Shown: positions 25,797-34,710 of the stretch, piece after piece
How positions within the stretch are numbered: the first letter of the stretch is position 1
Layout of the letters: each line of letters begins with the position of its first letter
From: DYRB01 sp963802205
GTDB taxonomy: Bacteria; Pseudomonadota; Gammaproteobacteria; Chromatiales; Chromatiaceae
Assembly (NCBI GenBank): GCA_963802205.1
Contig: CAWDHW010000020.1
Location: 38,074-102,073 of the forward strand
DNA: 64,000 bases
Direction: 5' to 3'
The notes under the pieces: generated by a model
Databases searched by the model: none
What the model saw: only the letters and a program-made list of their open reading frames with translations
Told to the model about the DNA's origin: nothing
Translations under genes and position numbers: made by a program

Positions 25797-26456
25797 TTAG
25801 CCCGCTGTGACCGTTTTCGCCCCCTCCGGGGTCCCCAGGATCAGCACATCCGCCGGTCTCAAGGCAAAGATGCCCACGGTGACCACACCGGGCAGGTTGT
25901 TGAGGCGCTGCTCCAACTCCCTGGGGTTGACGATCTCCAGGTGGTGGACATCGAGGATGACATTGCCGTTGTCGGTGACGAAGCCGTCGCGCCAGACCGG
26001 GGTCCCGCCGAGCTTGACCAGCTCCCGGGCGATAAGGCTGCGGGCCATGGGGATGACCTCCACCGGCAGCGGGAACTTGCCCAGCACGTCCACCAGCTTG
26101 GCCTGGTCGGCGATGCAGACGAAGCGCTTGCTGGCGGCGGCGACGATCTTCTCGCGGGTCAGGGCCCCGCCGCCGCCCTTGATCAGTTCAAGGCGATGGT
26201 TGGACTCGTCGGCGCCGTCCACATAGAGTTCCAGGTCGCCGACGGCGTTGAGGTCGAAGACCGGGATGCCGTGGGCCTTCATGCGTTGCGTGGAGACCTC
26301 CGAGCTGGAGACGGCCCCGTCGATGCGGCCCTTGATGGTGGCGAGGCAGTCGATGAAGTGGTTGACGGTGGAGCCGGTGCCGACCCCGATGATGCCGCCT
26401 TCCACATAGTCCAGGGCGGCCAGGGCCGCCAGTCGCTTCATTTCGTCCTGGGTCAT
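25797..26456 (-). CDS. rpiA: ribose-5-phosphate isomerase A
   Basis: 219 residues, same length as E. coli RpiA. It interconverts ribose 5-phosphate and ribulose 5-phosphate for the Calvin and pentose phosphate pathways. The conserved boxes are GTGSTVNHFI (phosphate loop), LYVDGADESN with the catalytic Asp, and KGGGGALTREKI. It appears monocistronic and is divergent from ilvA. The usual role in regenerating ribulose bisphosphate fits an autotroph. Confidence 0.97.
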   Translation of the reverse strand: MTQDEMKRLAALAALDYVEGGIIGVGTGSTVNHFIDCLATIKGRIDGAVSSSEVSTQRMKAHGIPVFDLNAVGDLELYVDGADESNHRLELIKGGGGALTREKIVAAASKRFVCIADQAKLVDVLGKFPLPVEVIPMARSLIARELVKLGGTPVWRDGFVTDNGNVILDVHHLEIVNPRELEQRLNNLPGVVTVGIFALRPADVLILGTPEGAKTVTAG

Positions 26457-26636
26457 GCTGTGTCCTCCGCAGGGTTGTTGTAACGCCAGGCATCTTAGCA
26501 GCGGGGCGTGCCTAGTGGTCAGTGGCGAGTTGTCGGTGTTTGGTGACTAGACCCCTCCCCTGGTGGACAATCCACAGGTCGGCAGCCGCTGACCGCTGCT
26601 CCACCGTTGTCCACTCGCCACTCATCACCACCGCCA

Positions 26637-28163
26637 ATGCCCGAGACCTACATCGAACGCATCCTGCGCGCCCGCGTCTATGACGTGGCCATCGAGACGC
26701 CCCTGACCTTGGCGTCGCGCCTGTCGCGGCGCCTGGGCAATCAGGTCTTCCTCAAGCGTGAGGACCTCCAGCCGGTGTTCTCCTTCAAGCTGCGCGGGGC
26801 CTACAACAAGCTCGTCAGCCTGAGTGCCGAGACCCGCGCCTTGGGGGTGGTCACCGCCTCCGCCGGCAATCATGCCCAGGGGGTGGCCCTGGGGGCCGCG
26901 CGTTTAGGGATCGAGGCGACCATCGTCATGCCGCGCACCACGCCCGCGATCAAGGTCCAGGCGGTGCGCGCCCTCGGCGGCAAGGCGGTCCTGCACGGAG
27001 ACTCCTACGACGAGGCCTATGCCCATGCCTGCGACCTGGCGGCGGAGCGGGGCCTGGCCTTCATCCATCCCTTCGACGACCCGGAAGTCATCGCCGGCCA
27101 GGGGACCATCGCCATGGAGATCCTGCGGCAGCACCCGAGCCCGCCGCAGGCCATCTTCGTCCCGGTGGGGGGCGGTGGGCTGATTGCAGGGGTGGCGGCC
27201 TATGTGAAATACGTCAGGCCGGAGGTGCGCATCATCGGGGTCGAGCCAGAGGACGCCCCGACGCTGGAGCGTGCCTTGGCGGCCGGGGAGCGTGTCGTGC
27301 TGCCCCAGGTCGGGCTCTTTGCCGACGGGGTGGCGGTGCGCCAGATCGGGGCCGAGACCTTCCGCGTCGCCCGGGAGTGTGTGGATGAGGTGGTGCTGGT
27401 CAGCACCGACGAGATCTGCGCCGCCATCAAGGACATTTTCGATGACACCCGCGGCATCGCCGAGCCCGCCGGGGCCCTGGCGCTCGCCGGGCTCAAGCGC
27501 TATGTACAGCGCGAGGGGATCATTGGTGCCCACCTCATCGCCATCGAGAGCGGGGCCAACATCAACTTCGACCGCCTGCGTCACGTCGCCGAGCGCGCCG
27601 AACTGGGGGAGCGGCGCGAGGCCCTGCTGGCGGTGGAGATCCCGGAGCGGCCGGGGAGCTTCCTGACCTTCTGCAAAACCCTGGGTAAGCGCCAGATCAC
27701 CGAGTTCAACTACCGCTACGCCGACGCCCGTCGCGCCCAGGTCTTCGCCGGTGTGGAACTGGCCCGCGGCGACGAGGAGCGCCGCGAGTTGATCGCCAAG
27801 CTGACGGAGAAGGGCTTTGCCGTGGTCGATATGACCGAGAACGAGACGGCGAAGCTACACATCCGCTTCATGGTCGGCGGGCACACCAGCGGTATCGCCG
27901 ACGAGCGCCTGATCCGCTTCGAGTTCCCCGAGCGCCCGGGGGCCTTGCTGGGTTTCTTGAGCGGGCTCGGGCGGCGCTGGAACATCAGCCTGTTCCATTA
28001 CCGCAATCATGGCGCCGCCTATGGTCGCGTGCTCATGGGGCTCCAGGTGCCGGCGGCGGAACAGCGGGAGTTCCGCGACCTGGTGGATGCCCTCGGCTAC
28101 CAATATTGGGACGAGACCGACAACCCGGCCTATCGAATCTTTGCGGGGCCGACGGGCGCATAG
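26637..28163 (+). CDS. ilvA: threonine dehydratase, biosynthetic
   Basis: 508 residues. A PLP enzyme making 2-oxobutanoate from threonine, the first step to isoleucine. Lys51 in SFKLRGAYNK is the Schiff-base lysine, and the Gly-rich PLP-phosphate loop is VGGGGLIAG. Two C-terminal ACT-like domains (from about residue 325; ALLAVEIPERPGSFLTFC and EFPERPGALLGFLSG) bind Ile/Val, so feedback control is expected. A TTG ten codons upstream is possible, but ATG 26637 fits the family. The 3' end overlaps the convergent cyclo-ligase gene by 34 bases. Confidence 0.97.
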   Translation: MPETYIERILRARVYDVAIETPLTLASRLSRRLGNQVFLKREDLQPVFSFKLRGAYNKLVSLSAETRALGVVTASAGNHAQGVALGAARLGIEATIVMPRTTPAIKVQAVRALGGKAVLHGDSYDEAYAHACDLAAERGLAFIHPFDDPEVIAGQGTIAMEILRQHPSPPQAIFVPVGGGGLIAGVAAYVKYVRPEVRIIGVEPEDAPTLERALAAGERVVLPQVGLFADGVAVRQIGAETFRVARECVDEVVLVSTDEICAAIKDIFDDTRGIAEPAGALALAGLKRYVQREGIIGAHLIAIESGANINFDRLRHVAERAELGERREALLAVEIPERPGSFLTFCKTLGKRQITEFNYRYADARRAQVFAGVELARGDEERRELIAKLTEKGFAVVDMTENETAKLHIRFMVGGHTSGIADERLIRFEFPERPGALLGFLSGLGRRWNISLFHYRNHGAAYGRVLMGLQVPAAEQREFRDLVDALGYQYWDETDNPAYRIFAGPTGA

Positions 28164-28747
28164 ACCCGGGCCTCGGTCACCACCAGGTCCAGGGGAACAT
28201 CCCAGGGCCGCACCGGCAGATGCCCCACCCGCTGACACTCGTGTGCCAGCCCGATGAGGTACGGCCGCCGCCAATACCGGCGCCCTCGGAGATAGGCCAG
28301 GGTGTGGTCGTAGAAGCCTCCACCCATGCCGATGCGATTGCAGTCCGCATCGAACCCCACCAGGGGGAGCAGCAGCAAATCCAGGCTCCCCGCGGCCCTC
28401 AGGCGCCGATTCCGGCGCTCCGGCTCCGGGATGCCGAAACGGTTACGGATTGTGGGCTCCCCCGGGCTGTAGCCCAGGAACCAGAGCTTGGGGAAGGGGC
28501 ACGGACGCAGGACCGGAAGCTGCCAGCGCTTGCGGCGAGCCTGGGGCAGTGTCATCAGCGGCCTGGGGTCGATCTCACCATCCGCCGGCCAGTAAAGGGC
28601 GATGCGTGTTGCACGCAGGAAGGCCGGGTGCCGACCCAAGACCCGCGCCAAGGCAAGGGCGTGAGAGCGCTGCTCGGTGCTGGACAGACCACGACGCAGC
28701 CCGCGCAGTTGCTTGCGCAAGGCGCTGGGGGTCGGGGCTGGGTGCAT
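28130..28747 (-). CDS. 5-formyltetrahydrofolate cyclo-ligase
   Basis: 205 residues of the YgfA/MTHFS family, converting 5-formyl-THF to 5,10-methenyl-THF with ATP. The signature GMGGGFYDHTL (glycine-rich substrate loop) is near residue 150, and the N-terminal LRKQLRGLRRGLS is typical. The start MHPAPTPSALRKQ is chosen because upstream sequence is the 6S RNA. In E. coli the homologue ygfA is also directly downstream of ssrS. The last 34 bases overlap ilvA tail to tail. Confidence 0.92.
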   Translation of the reverse strand: MHPAPTPSALRKQLRGLRRGLSSTEQRSHALALARVLGRHPAFLRATRIALYWPADGEIDPRPLMTLPQARRKRWQLPVLRPCPFPKLWFLGYSPGEPTIRNRFGIPEPERRNRRLRAAGSLDLLLLPLVGFDADCNRIGMGGGFYDHTLAYLRGRRYWRRPYLIGLAHECQRVGHLPVRPWDVPLDLVVTEARVYAPVGPAKIR

Positions 28748-28759
28748 CGTGGGCAGAAA

Positions 28760-28951
28760 GGGACATCCCCCGCCTGTGCCGTGACTGACCATCGTTCTTG
28801 AACCGCGAGGTTCAAGTGGGAACAGGCGACTCTGCTTCAGGCTTTCCGCTCGGGGGCGGACTTGCACAACAGCTCGGTCTTGTTGTTCCCGGGGTAATAA
28901 ATAGGCTCAAGAAAATACCCAGGCCGATCTCGAACACCGTAGGGGATGTCT
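28760..28951 (-). ncRNA. ssrS: 6S RNA
   Basis: About 190 nt. The ends pair: the 5' GACATCCCC (near 28950) is complementary to 3' GGGGATGTC (28762-28770). The internal element CTTGAACCTCGCGGTTCAAG matches the CTTGAACCAAGGGTTCAAG hairpin of E. coli 6S RNA, and the 5' arm TGTTCGAGATCGGCC also resembles the enterobacterial sequence. It sits between zapA and the cyclo-ligase gene, its conserved location. 6S RNA mimics open promoter DNA and sequesters sigma-70 RNA polymerase in stationary phase. A weak -10 (TAGCCT) lies 7 bases upstream. Confidence 0.88.
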
Positions 28952-28985
28952 TAGGTAAGAGGCTAGACCCTTTTTTTTCCGCCGT

Positions 28986-29315
28986 CTAGGCCCCTGTGTG
29001 TGAGGTCGGGTCGGACAGTGCCCCGTGGATGCGCCCCTGCAGGACCGCCAGTCGCTCCACCGTGGCCTTCCCCAGCCCCGCATCCTCGCGGCCCTTCTGC
29101 AACAGGTCGTAAGCCAGGTTGACGGCGGCCACCACGGCGATGCGGTCGGTGCCAATGACACGCCCGCCCTTGCGGACCTCGCGCATGCGCTCGTCGAGGA
29201 AGCGGGCGGAGGCCAGCAGGCCGTCCTTCTCGTCAGGGCGGCAGCTGAACTGGTAGTCCTTGTCCAGGATGCGGACAGTCACGCCAGACGACTCGGATTC
29301 GATGGTCGGCCTCAC
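28986..29315 (-). CDS. zapA: cell division protein ZapA
   Basis: 109 residues. ZapA bundles FtsZ filaments at the division site. SGVTVRILDKDYQFSC opens the fold, LLASARFLDERMREVRK follows, and a C-terminal coiled-coil helix (ERLAVLQGRIHGAL) ends it. The GTG start (29315) overlaps the stop of the upstream zapB-like gene as GTGA, so the two are coupled. The long frame running further upstream is not conserved. Confidence 0.92.
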   Translation of the reverse strand: MRPTIESESSGVTVRILDKDYQFSCRPDEKDGLLASARFLDERMREVRKGGRVIGTDRIAVVAAVNLAYDLLQKGREDAGLGKATVERLAVLQGRIHGALSDPTSHTGA

Positions 29316-29521
29316 AGTTGCTCCTCCATGGTCCTGAGGCGGGTGAGCATTCCCTCCACACGGGCGCGGGCCTGCTCGGTCTTTTCCACGAGTTCGGCAC
29401 GCTCGGCGGTCAGTACACCCTGACGTGCCCGCAGGCCCTGGTTTTCGTCGTGCAGTCGCTGGCAGCGCTGCAAGAGTTCGTCCACCAACAGTTCCAGCCG
29501 TTCGATATCGAAGCTTGCCAA
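29312..29521 (-). CDS. ZapB-like small coiled-coil protein (TIGR02449-type)
   Basis: 69 residues from a TTG start (LASFDIERLELLVDEL). The protein is almost entirely a heptad coiled coil (LLQRCQRLHDENQGLRARQ), like small cell-division-associated proteins paired with zapA in many gammaproteobacteria. A purine-rich GGGGGA lies 9 bases before the TTG. Its TGA overlaps the zapA GTG, so both are made together and may act on the Z ring. An alternative upstream ATG (29578) adds non-conserved residues. Confidence 0.8.
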   Translation of the reverse strand: MASFDIERLELLVDELLQRCQRLHDENQGLRARQGVLTAERAELVEKTEQARARVEGMLTRLRTMEEQL

Positions 29522-29666
29522 TTGAGTTGTTCCCCCAGTGCGTCGGTGCAATATAGAAGGCACCCCCATCCGGGTCAATCGTCTGTGGCACCATGCTATG
29601 ATCCCGCCCCTCGCGAACCTGTGCCCGACCCATTGGCACCGGCCCCCACCTGGCGGCGATTTGCAG

Positions 29667-30209
29667 ATGACGACCGACTCCTATCAGCGCCTGGCCCAGT
29701 GTATCGAGGGCAGCGCCCTCTCGCCGAGTCCGGCTGAGGTCCACGGCATGCTCTGCGGTCTGATCTGTGCCGGCCACCCCCAGGCCGACACCACCTGGCT
29801 TGCGGAGCTGGGGTTGCAGAACACACCCGGGGACTTGCTGGCGCGGGATTGCGAGGCCCAATTGCGCGACTTGGCCCAGGGTACCCACGCGGACATCGAG
29901 GGCCCCGGGCTCGGCTTCTCCCCGCTGCTGCCGTCCGACGAGACACCGCTTCAGGAGCGTGCCACCGCCGTCTACGACTGGTGCCGCGGATTCCTCTACG
30001 GCCTCGGTCTCGCCGGGGTCAGCGACCGCGATCTCTCGGCGCAGACCCGCGAGGTCTTTCATGACTTCACCGAGATCACCCGCCTGGACCTCTCTGAACT
30101 GGATGGCGGCGAGGACGACGAGGACGCCCTGACCGAGATCGTCGAGTTCCTCTGGGTCGCCGCCATGCTGGTGTACGAGGAACGGGTCGCCGCCAGGGAG
30201 GGTGTCTGA
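29667..30209 (+). CDS. ygfB: UPF0149 family protein (YgfB/YecA-like)
   Basis: 180 residues. The N-terminal SPAEVHGMLCGLICAG and internal VYDWCRGFLYGLGLAG motifs define the UPF0149 family. Its order (zapA divergent, ygfB, pepP, ubiH, ubiI) is the same as in E. coli and Pseudomonas. The exact function is uncertain; homologues affect gene regulation in Pseudomonas. The stop overlaps the pepP ATG by one base. ATG 29667 has the first conserved residues; the upstream part of the frame is not conserved. Confidence 0.9.
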   Translation: MTTDSYQRLAQCIEGSALSPSPAEVHGMLCGLICAGHPQADTTWLAELGLQNTPGDLLARDCEAQLRDLAQGTHADIEGPGLGFSPLLPSDETPLQERATAVYDWCRGFLYGLGLAGVSDRDLSAQTREVFHDFTEITRLDLSELDGGEDDEDALTEIVEFLWVAAMLVYEERVAAREGV

Positions 30210-31558
30210 TGGCTGCCGCCCCCACGGCGGCCCAACGCCGCCGTCGCCGTGTGTTCTTGGACGCCCTGGGACCCGACGCCGTCGCCCTGGTCCCTGCGGC
30301 GAGCGAGGCGGTGCGCAGCCGCGACGTCCACCACCCGTTCCGTCAGTCCAGCGACCTGACCTTTCTGTGCGGCTTTCCCGAGCCCGAGGCACTGGCGGTC
30401 TTCGCACCAGGGCGCAAGGAGGGGGAGTTCATTCTCTTCTGCCGCACCAGGGACCCGGCCCGGGAGCAGTGGGATGGGCCGCGTGTTGGGGTCGAAGGGG
30501 CCCAGTCCCAGTACGGGGCCAACCAGGCCCACCCCATCGCGGAAATCGATGACCTCCTGCCCGGTCTGCTGGAGGGTCGCCGCCGGGTGTACTACCCGCT
30601 CGGGCTGGACCAGACCCTGGACCGCCGCCTCATGGAATGGCTCGAGGCGGTGCGGGCCAAGGCACGCGCAGGGATTCGCGCCCCCACGGAGCTGGTCGCA
30701 CTGTCCACACTGCTCCACGAACAGCGGCTCATCAAGGACGCCTCCGAAATCAAGATCATGCGCAAGGCGGCCCGGATCTCCGCCGCCGCCCACCGTCGGC
30801 TCATGACCTTGTGCCATCCCGGGGTCAGCGAGTGTGACCTCGAAGCCGCCTTCGTTCACGCCTGCGCCCAGCGCGGCGGGCGCTTCCAGGCCTATGCCCC
30901 CATCGTGGCGGGCGGCGCCAACGCCTGCGTCCTGCACTATGTGGACAACGGTGCGCGCCTGCGCGACGGCGATCTGGTCCTCATCGATGCCGGCTGCGAG
31001 TACCAGGGCTACGCCTCGGACATTACCCGCACCTTCCCGGTCAACGGCCGCTTCAGTCCGCCCCAGCGTGAGCTGTACGAACTGGTCCTGGAGGCCCAAC
31101 AGGCGGCCATTCGCAAAGCGGTCCCGGGCAATCGCTGGAACGACCCCCACGACGCGGCCGTGCGCACGCTTACCAGGGGCCTGGTGAGACTCGGAATCCT
31201 GCCTGGCGGCAAGGGTGCTACGAGCCGCCTGATCAAGGCCGAGAAGTACAAGCCCTTCTACATGCACCGCACCGGTCACTGGCTGGGCATGGACGTGCAC
31301 GACGTGGGTGACTACAAGGTCGCGGACCAGTGGCGCTTGCTGGAGCCGGGCATGGTCCTGACCGTCGAACCGGGGCTCTACATCCCGGATTGCGTCCCCG
31401 CCGCCGAGGGGGAGCAGGCCCACCTGATCCCCGAGCCCTACCGCCGGATTGGCATCCGCATCGAGGACGATATTCTCATCACGGAGACGGGCAACGAGAT
31501 CCTCTCCGCCGACGCCCCCAAGACCGTGGCCGAGATCGAAGCGATGATGCGGAGCTAA
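30209..31558 (+). CDS. pepP: Xaa-Pro aminopeptidase P
   Basis: 449 residues of the creatinase-fold aminopeptidase P family, releasing N-terminal residues before proline. The five metal ligands are visible: two Asp in IDAGCEYQGYASDITRTFP, His in HRTGHWLGMDVHD, and Glu in TVEPGLYI and in IGIRIEDDILIT. The N-terminal AMP_N domain has DVHHPFRQSSDLTFLCGFPEP. It overlaps ygfB by one base and ubiH starts 3 bases later, so it is part of the ygfB-pepP-ubiH-ubiI operon. Confidence 0.96.
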   Translation: MAAAPTAAQRRRRRVFLDALGPDAVALVPAASEAVRSRDVHHPFRQSSDLTFLCGFPEPEALAVFAPGRKEGEFILFCRTRDPAREQWDGPRVGVEGAQSQYGANQAHPIAEIDDLLPGLLEGRRRVYYPLGLDQTLDRRLMEWLEAVRAKARAGIRAPTELVALSTLLHEQRLIKDASEIKIMRKAARISAAAHRRLMTLCHPGVSECDLEAAFVHACAQRGGRFQAYAPIVAGGANACVLHYVDNGARLRDGDLVLIDAGCEYQGYASDITRTFPVNGRFSPPQRELYELVLEAQQAAIRKAVPGNRWNDPHDAAVRTLTRGLVRLGILPGGKGATSRLIKAEKYKPFYMHRTGHWLGMDVHDVGDYKVADQWRLLEPGMVLTVEPGLYIPDCVPAAEGEQAHLIPEPYRRIGIRIEDDILITETGNEILSADAPKTVAEIEAMMRS

Positions 31559-31561
31559 TCG

Positions 31562-32821
31562 GTGGACGGCGAGGCCTACGATCTGGTCATCGTCGGCGGC
31601 GGCCTGGTGGGGGGCAGCCTGGCCTGTGCCCTGCGCGGGTCCGGGCTTCGGGTGTGCAGCCTGGAGGCCGTCGCAGCGGATGCCGATTCCCAACCAAGCT
31701 ACGACGAGCGCGTCATCGCCCTATCCTGGGGCAGCCGGCGCATCCTCGAAGGCATCGGGCTCTGGGGCGACTTAAGCCCGGGGGCCGAGCCCATCCACAA
31801 GATCCACGTCTCCGAGCGCGGTGCCTTCGGCTTCGCCCACCTCGACGACGCCGAGCAGGGGGTTGCGGCCCTGGGCTTTGTGGCCCCGGCCCGACTCCTT
31901 GGGACCGCCATCCGCGGCGTCCTGGCCGATGCCCCGGACATTGCCGCCCTGTGCCCGGCGCGCCTCCTGGGGTTTAGCTCCGGGCCGGACGAGGTCGTGC
32001 TCGATGTCGCCGTCCAAGGCGAGGCACGCCGTCTGACCGCGCGCCTGCTGGTCGCCGCGGACGGCGGCGATTCCCTCGTACGCAGCCACCTGGGGCTTAC
32101 CGTGCGCGAGCGGCCCTATGGCCAGGATGCCATCATCACCACCGTCACCCCGGACCGCCCCCAGCCCGGGGTCGCCTACGAGCGCTTCACCGACACCGGG
32201 CCCCTGGCCATGCTGCCCATGACAGGTGGTCGCTGGTCGGTGGTCTGGACCACTCGGGAGGACGAGACCGCGGCCTTGCTGGGCCTGGACGACTCGGCCT
32301 TCCTGGTCCGGTTGCAAGAGCGCTTCGGCTATCGCCTGGGGGGTTTCGGCCACCTCGGCCGGCGGGTCGCCTATCCGCTGCGCCAGATCGTCGCCCCGGA
32401 GCCTGTGGCGGAGCGTGTGGTCCTCATCGGCAACGCCGCACACACCCTGCACCCGGTGGCTGGTCAGGGGTTTAATCTGGGCCTGCGCGATGTCGCCGCC
32501 CTGGCGGAGGTCCTGGCAGCAGCGGCGCGGACCGGGGGAGACCCCGGCGGCAAGGCGGCCCTGGCGGACTACGCCAAGTGGCGGCGCCAGGATCAGGCCC
32601 AGTCGGCCCTGGTCACCGACGCTCTGGCACGGCTCTTCGCCAACCCCTGGGCCCCGCTGCGCCTGGCCCGGGACCTCGGCCTAGTGGGGCTCGACCTGGT
32701 CCCCGGGGCACGTCGTGCCCTAGGCCGACGCTTTATGGGAATTGGCCCAGCGCTGGGCGGTGGCGACGGCCGTCTGCCGCGGCTGGCCCTCGGCCTGGCC
32801 CTGGACATACGGCATGACTGA
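31562..32821 (+). CDS. ubiH: 2-octaprenyl-6-methoxyphenol hydroxylase family FAD monooxygenase
   Basis: 419 residues from a GTG start. The dinucleotide-binding motif is VIVGGGLVGGSLAC, LVAADGGDSLVR is the middle flavin motif, and the third motif is IGNAAHTLHPVAGQGFNLGLRD, typical of UbiH-type hydroxylases. It adds an oxygen to the ubiquinone ring using O2. The stop overlaps the ubiI start by 8 bases (ATGACTGA), so the two hydroxylases are coupled. Confidence 0.93.
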   Translation: MDGEAYDLVIVGGGLVGGSLACALRGSGLRVCSLEAVAADADSQPSYDERVIALSWGSRRILEGIGLWGDLSPGAEPIHKIHVSERGAFGFAHLDDAEQGVAALGFVAPARLLGTAIRGVLADAPDIAALCPARLLGFSSGPDEVVLDVAVQGEARRLTARLLVAADGGDSLVRSHLGLTVRERPYGQDAIITTVTPDRPQPGVAYERFTDTGPLAMLPMTGGRWSVVWTTREDETAALLGLDDSAFLVRLQERFGYRLGGFGHLGRRVAYPLRQIVAPEPVAERVVLIGNAAHTLHPVAGQGFNLGLRDVAALAEVLAAAARTGGDPGGKAALADYAKWRRQDQAQSALVTDALARLFANPWAPLRLARDLGLVGLDLVPGARRALGRRFMGIGPALGGGDGRLPRLALGLALDIRHD

Positions 32822-34028
32822 CGCTTGCGACCGCTTTGACCTCATCATCGTCGGCGCCGGCATGGTGGGCGCCGCCTTCGCCTGCGCCTGCCTCGGCAAG
32901 GGCCTGTCCATCGCCCTGGTGGAACCGCGTCCGCCCCAGCGGGGGTGGCCGGCGGGGGAGGTCGATTTGCGCGTTTCAGCCCTGAGCCGGGCCAGTCAGC
33001 GCATCCTCACCCGCCTCGGGGTTTGGGAGCGGATCGCGGACCTGGGGGCCAGTCCCTACCGCGAGATGCAGGTCTGGGAGGGCTTGGGGCACGGCAGCAT
33101 CCACTTCGACAGCGCGGCCCTGGGGGAGCCGGACCTGGGCCACATCGTGGAGAATCGCGTCACCCAGCTCGCCCTGTGGGAACGCCTGGAGCAGGCGGCC
33201 GAGGTCAGCCTGATCTGCCCTGCGACCTGTGTGGATCTGACCCTGGGGGGAGACGCGAGCCTGACCCTGACAGACGGCCGCCGCCTGTCCGCCCGACTTC
33301 TGGTGGCGGCGGACGGGCGCGATTCCTGGACGCGCCAGGCAGTTGGCATCGCCACCAACGGCTGGGACTACGACCAGCACGCCATCGTCGCGAATGTCAC
33401 CCCGAGCCGATGGCACGCCGAGACCGCCTGGCAGCGTTTTCTCCCCAGCGGGCCCCTGGCCTTTCTGCCCTTGTTGGACGGGCGTTGTTCCATCGTCTGG
33501 TCCGTGGAGCAGACCCGGGCCGCGGAGCTGATGGCCCTGGACGAGGCCAGTTTCGCCGCGGAGCTGGGCGATGCCGGCGAGCATCGCCTGGGAGACATCC
33601 TGGCCGTGGGTCCGCGGGCCTGCGTGCCGCTGCGCCTCCTGCACGCCGCCGAATACGTCCGCCCCCACCTGGCCCTCATCGGCGACGCCGCGCACGCGGT
33701 CCACCCACTGGCAGGGCAGGGGGTCAACCTGGGGCTGCTGGACGCGGCTCAGTTGGCGGAGACCCTCGATGAAGCCCTGGCCCGCGGGCGCGATTTGGGC
33801 GGGCTCTGGGCCCTGCGCCGCTACGAGCGGGCCCGGCGCGGAGACAACCTTGCGATGCTGGCGGCGATGGACGGATTCAAGCGCTTGTTCAGTAACGACA
33901 ACCCCGCCCTGGCGACCCTGCGCGGCTGGGGCCTGTCCCTGACCGACCGCCTGACCCCGGTCAAGCACCACTTCGTCGCCGAGGCCCTGGGCCTGCGCGG
34001 CGATCTGCCGGCCCTGGCAAGGCCCTGA
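32814..34028 (+). CDS. ubiI: FAD-dependent ubiquinone ring hydroxylase (UbiI/UbiF-like)
   Basis: 404 residues. LIIVGAGMVGAAFACA (FAD), RLLVAADGRDSWTRQ and LIGDAAHAVHPLAGQGVNLGLLD are the three UbiH-family motifs. The position right after ubiH matches E. coli visC/ubiI (C5 hydroxylation), but sequence alone does not exclude UbiF-type C6 activity. Coq7 at 7.1 kb would cover the final C6 step, which favours UbiI here. The frame is open to 32742, but ATG 32814 fits the family. Confidence 0.88.
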   Translation: MTDACDRFDLIIVGAGMVGAAFACACLGKGLSIALVEPRPPQRGWPAGEVDLRVSALSRASQRILTRLGVWERIADLGASPYREMQVWEGLGHGSIHFDSAALGEPDLGHIVENRVTQLALWERLEQAAEVSLICPATCVDLTLGGDASLTLTDGRRLSARLLVAADGRDSWTRQAVGIATNGWDYDQHAIVANVTPSRWHAETAWQRFLPSGPLAFLPLLDGRCSIVWSVEQTRAAELMALDEASFAAELGDAGEHRLGDILAVGPRACVPLRLLHAAEYVRPHLALIGDAAHAVHPLAGQGVNLGLLDAAQLAETLDEALARGRDLGGLWALRRYERARRGDNLAMLAAMDGFKRLFSNDNPALATLRGWGLSLTDRLTPVKHHFVAEALGLRGDLPALARP

Positions 34029-34212
34029 ACCCAAAAAGTGCGGTTGCGACGCCGACTGTCTCAGTGAGGCTGGAGCCCAAGAAAAATACAATACAGGATA
34101 TTAGTAAATTCCATAGTAGCATCCACGTTTTAGATTAGGACCCGCCCGGGTCATTGAGTACCCTTAGCCCCCGCCAAAGGCAGCAGTTCCTGCCCTTCCC
34201 CACGAGATCCCC

Positions 34213-34575
34213 ATGCCCGCGATCCCCGACATCACCGAAACCGAGATGTGGGTCACCCGCACGACGCTGAAGGAGCGTTACGGCCGCGACATGGACCTCC
34301 AGGTCGGCGATGCCGACATCCGACTCTACCCATCGGACCGGGAGCTGACCCCCTGCCCCCTGCTGTTCTGGCAGGCCGAGGACGGCTGCCACTTCGTCGT
34401 CTTCAAGACCGGAGAGCGGCTCTACCGCACCCAGTTCTACTACGAGCCTTACAAGCAGATGGGCACAGGCCAGGCCGAGTACGACGACCTGACCGAGTGC
34501 ATGGTGGCCGTGCTCCAGGCCCAGGCGGACTTTGCCGCCGAGCGGCGTGGGGACCTGCCGACCAAACGCCGTTGA
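34213..34575 (+). CDS. conserved hypothetical protein
   Basis: 120 residues, no recognised family. It contains TETEMWVTRTTLKERYG, a central LLFWQAEDGCHFVVFKTGERLYRTQFYYE segment suggesting a small beta-rich domain, and a Lys/Arg tail. No signal peptide or membrane segment is seen. An A/T-rich stretch just upstream (34080-34130) may hold its promoter. It ends 135 bases before pfp and may be unrelated to it. Confidence 0.7.
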   Translation: MPAIPDITETEMWVTRTTLKERYGRDMDLQVGDADIRLYPSDRELTPCPLLFWQAEDGCHFVVFKTGERLYRTQFYYEPYKQMGTGQAEYDDLTECMVAVLQAQADFAAERRGDLPTKRR

Positions 34576-34710
34576 CGACACCGAATTCGGGCCGCCACCC
34601 ACAGATCCAGAATACACGAGCAGAGACCGCCCTGGGCGCACCGCCGGTACGCATTCCGACCAAAGGCCCCACCCAGGAAACCCGACCGAGAGAGAACCTA
34701 GGGGAGAACC

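Noticed and set aside
26516..26630. Inverted GTGGCGAGT/ACTCGCCAC motifs between rpiA and ilvA as an operator
   Set aside because: The arms are about 90 bases apart and embedded in GTGACT-like low-complexity sequence; this looks like common intergenic repeat noise.
30059..31693. 544-codon frame antisense to pepP
   Set aside because: No known motifs; pepP has all metal ligands on the sense strand.
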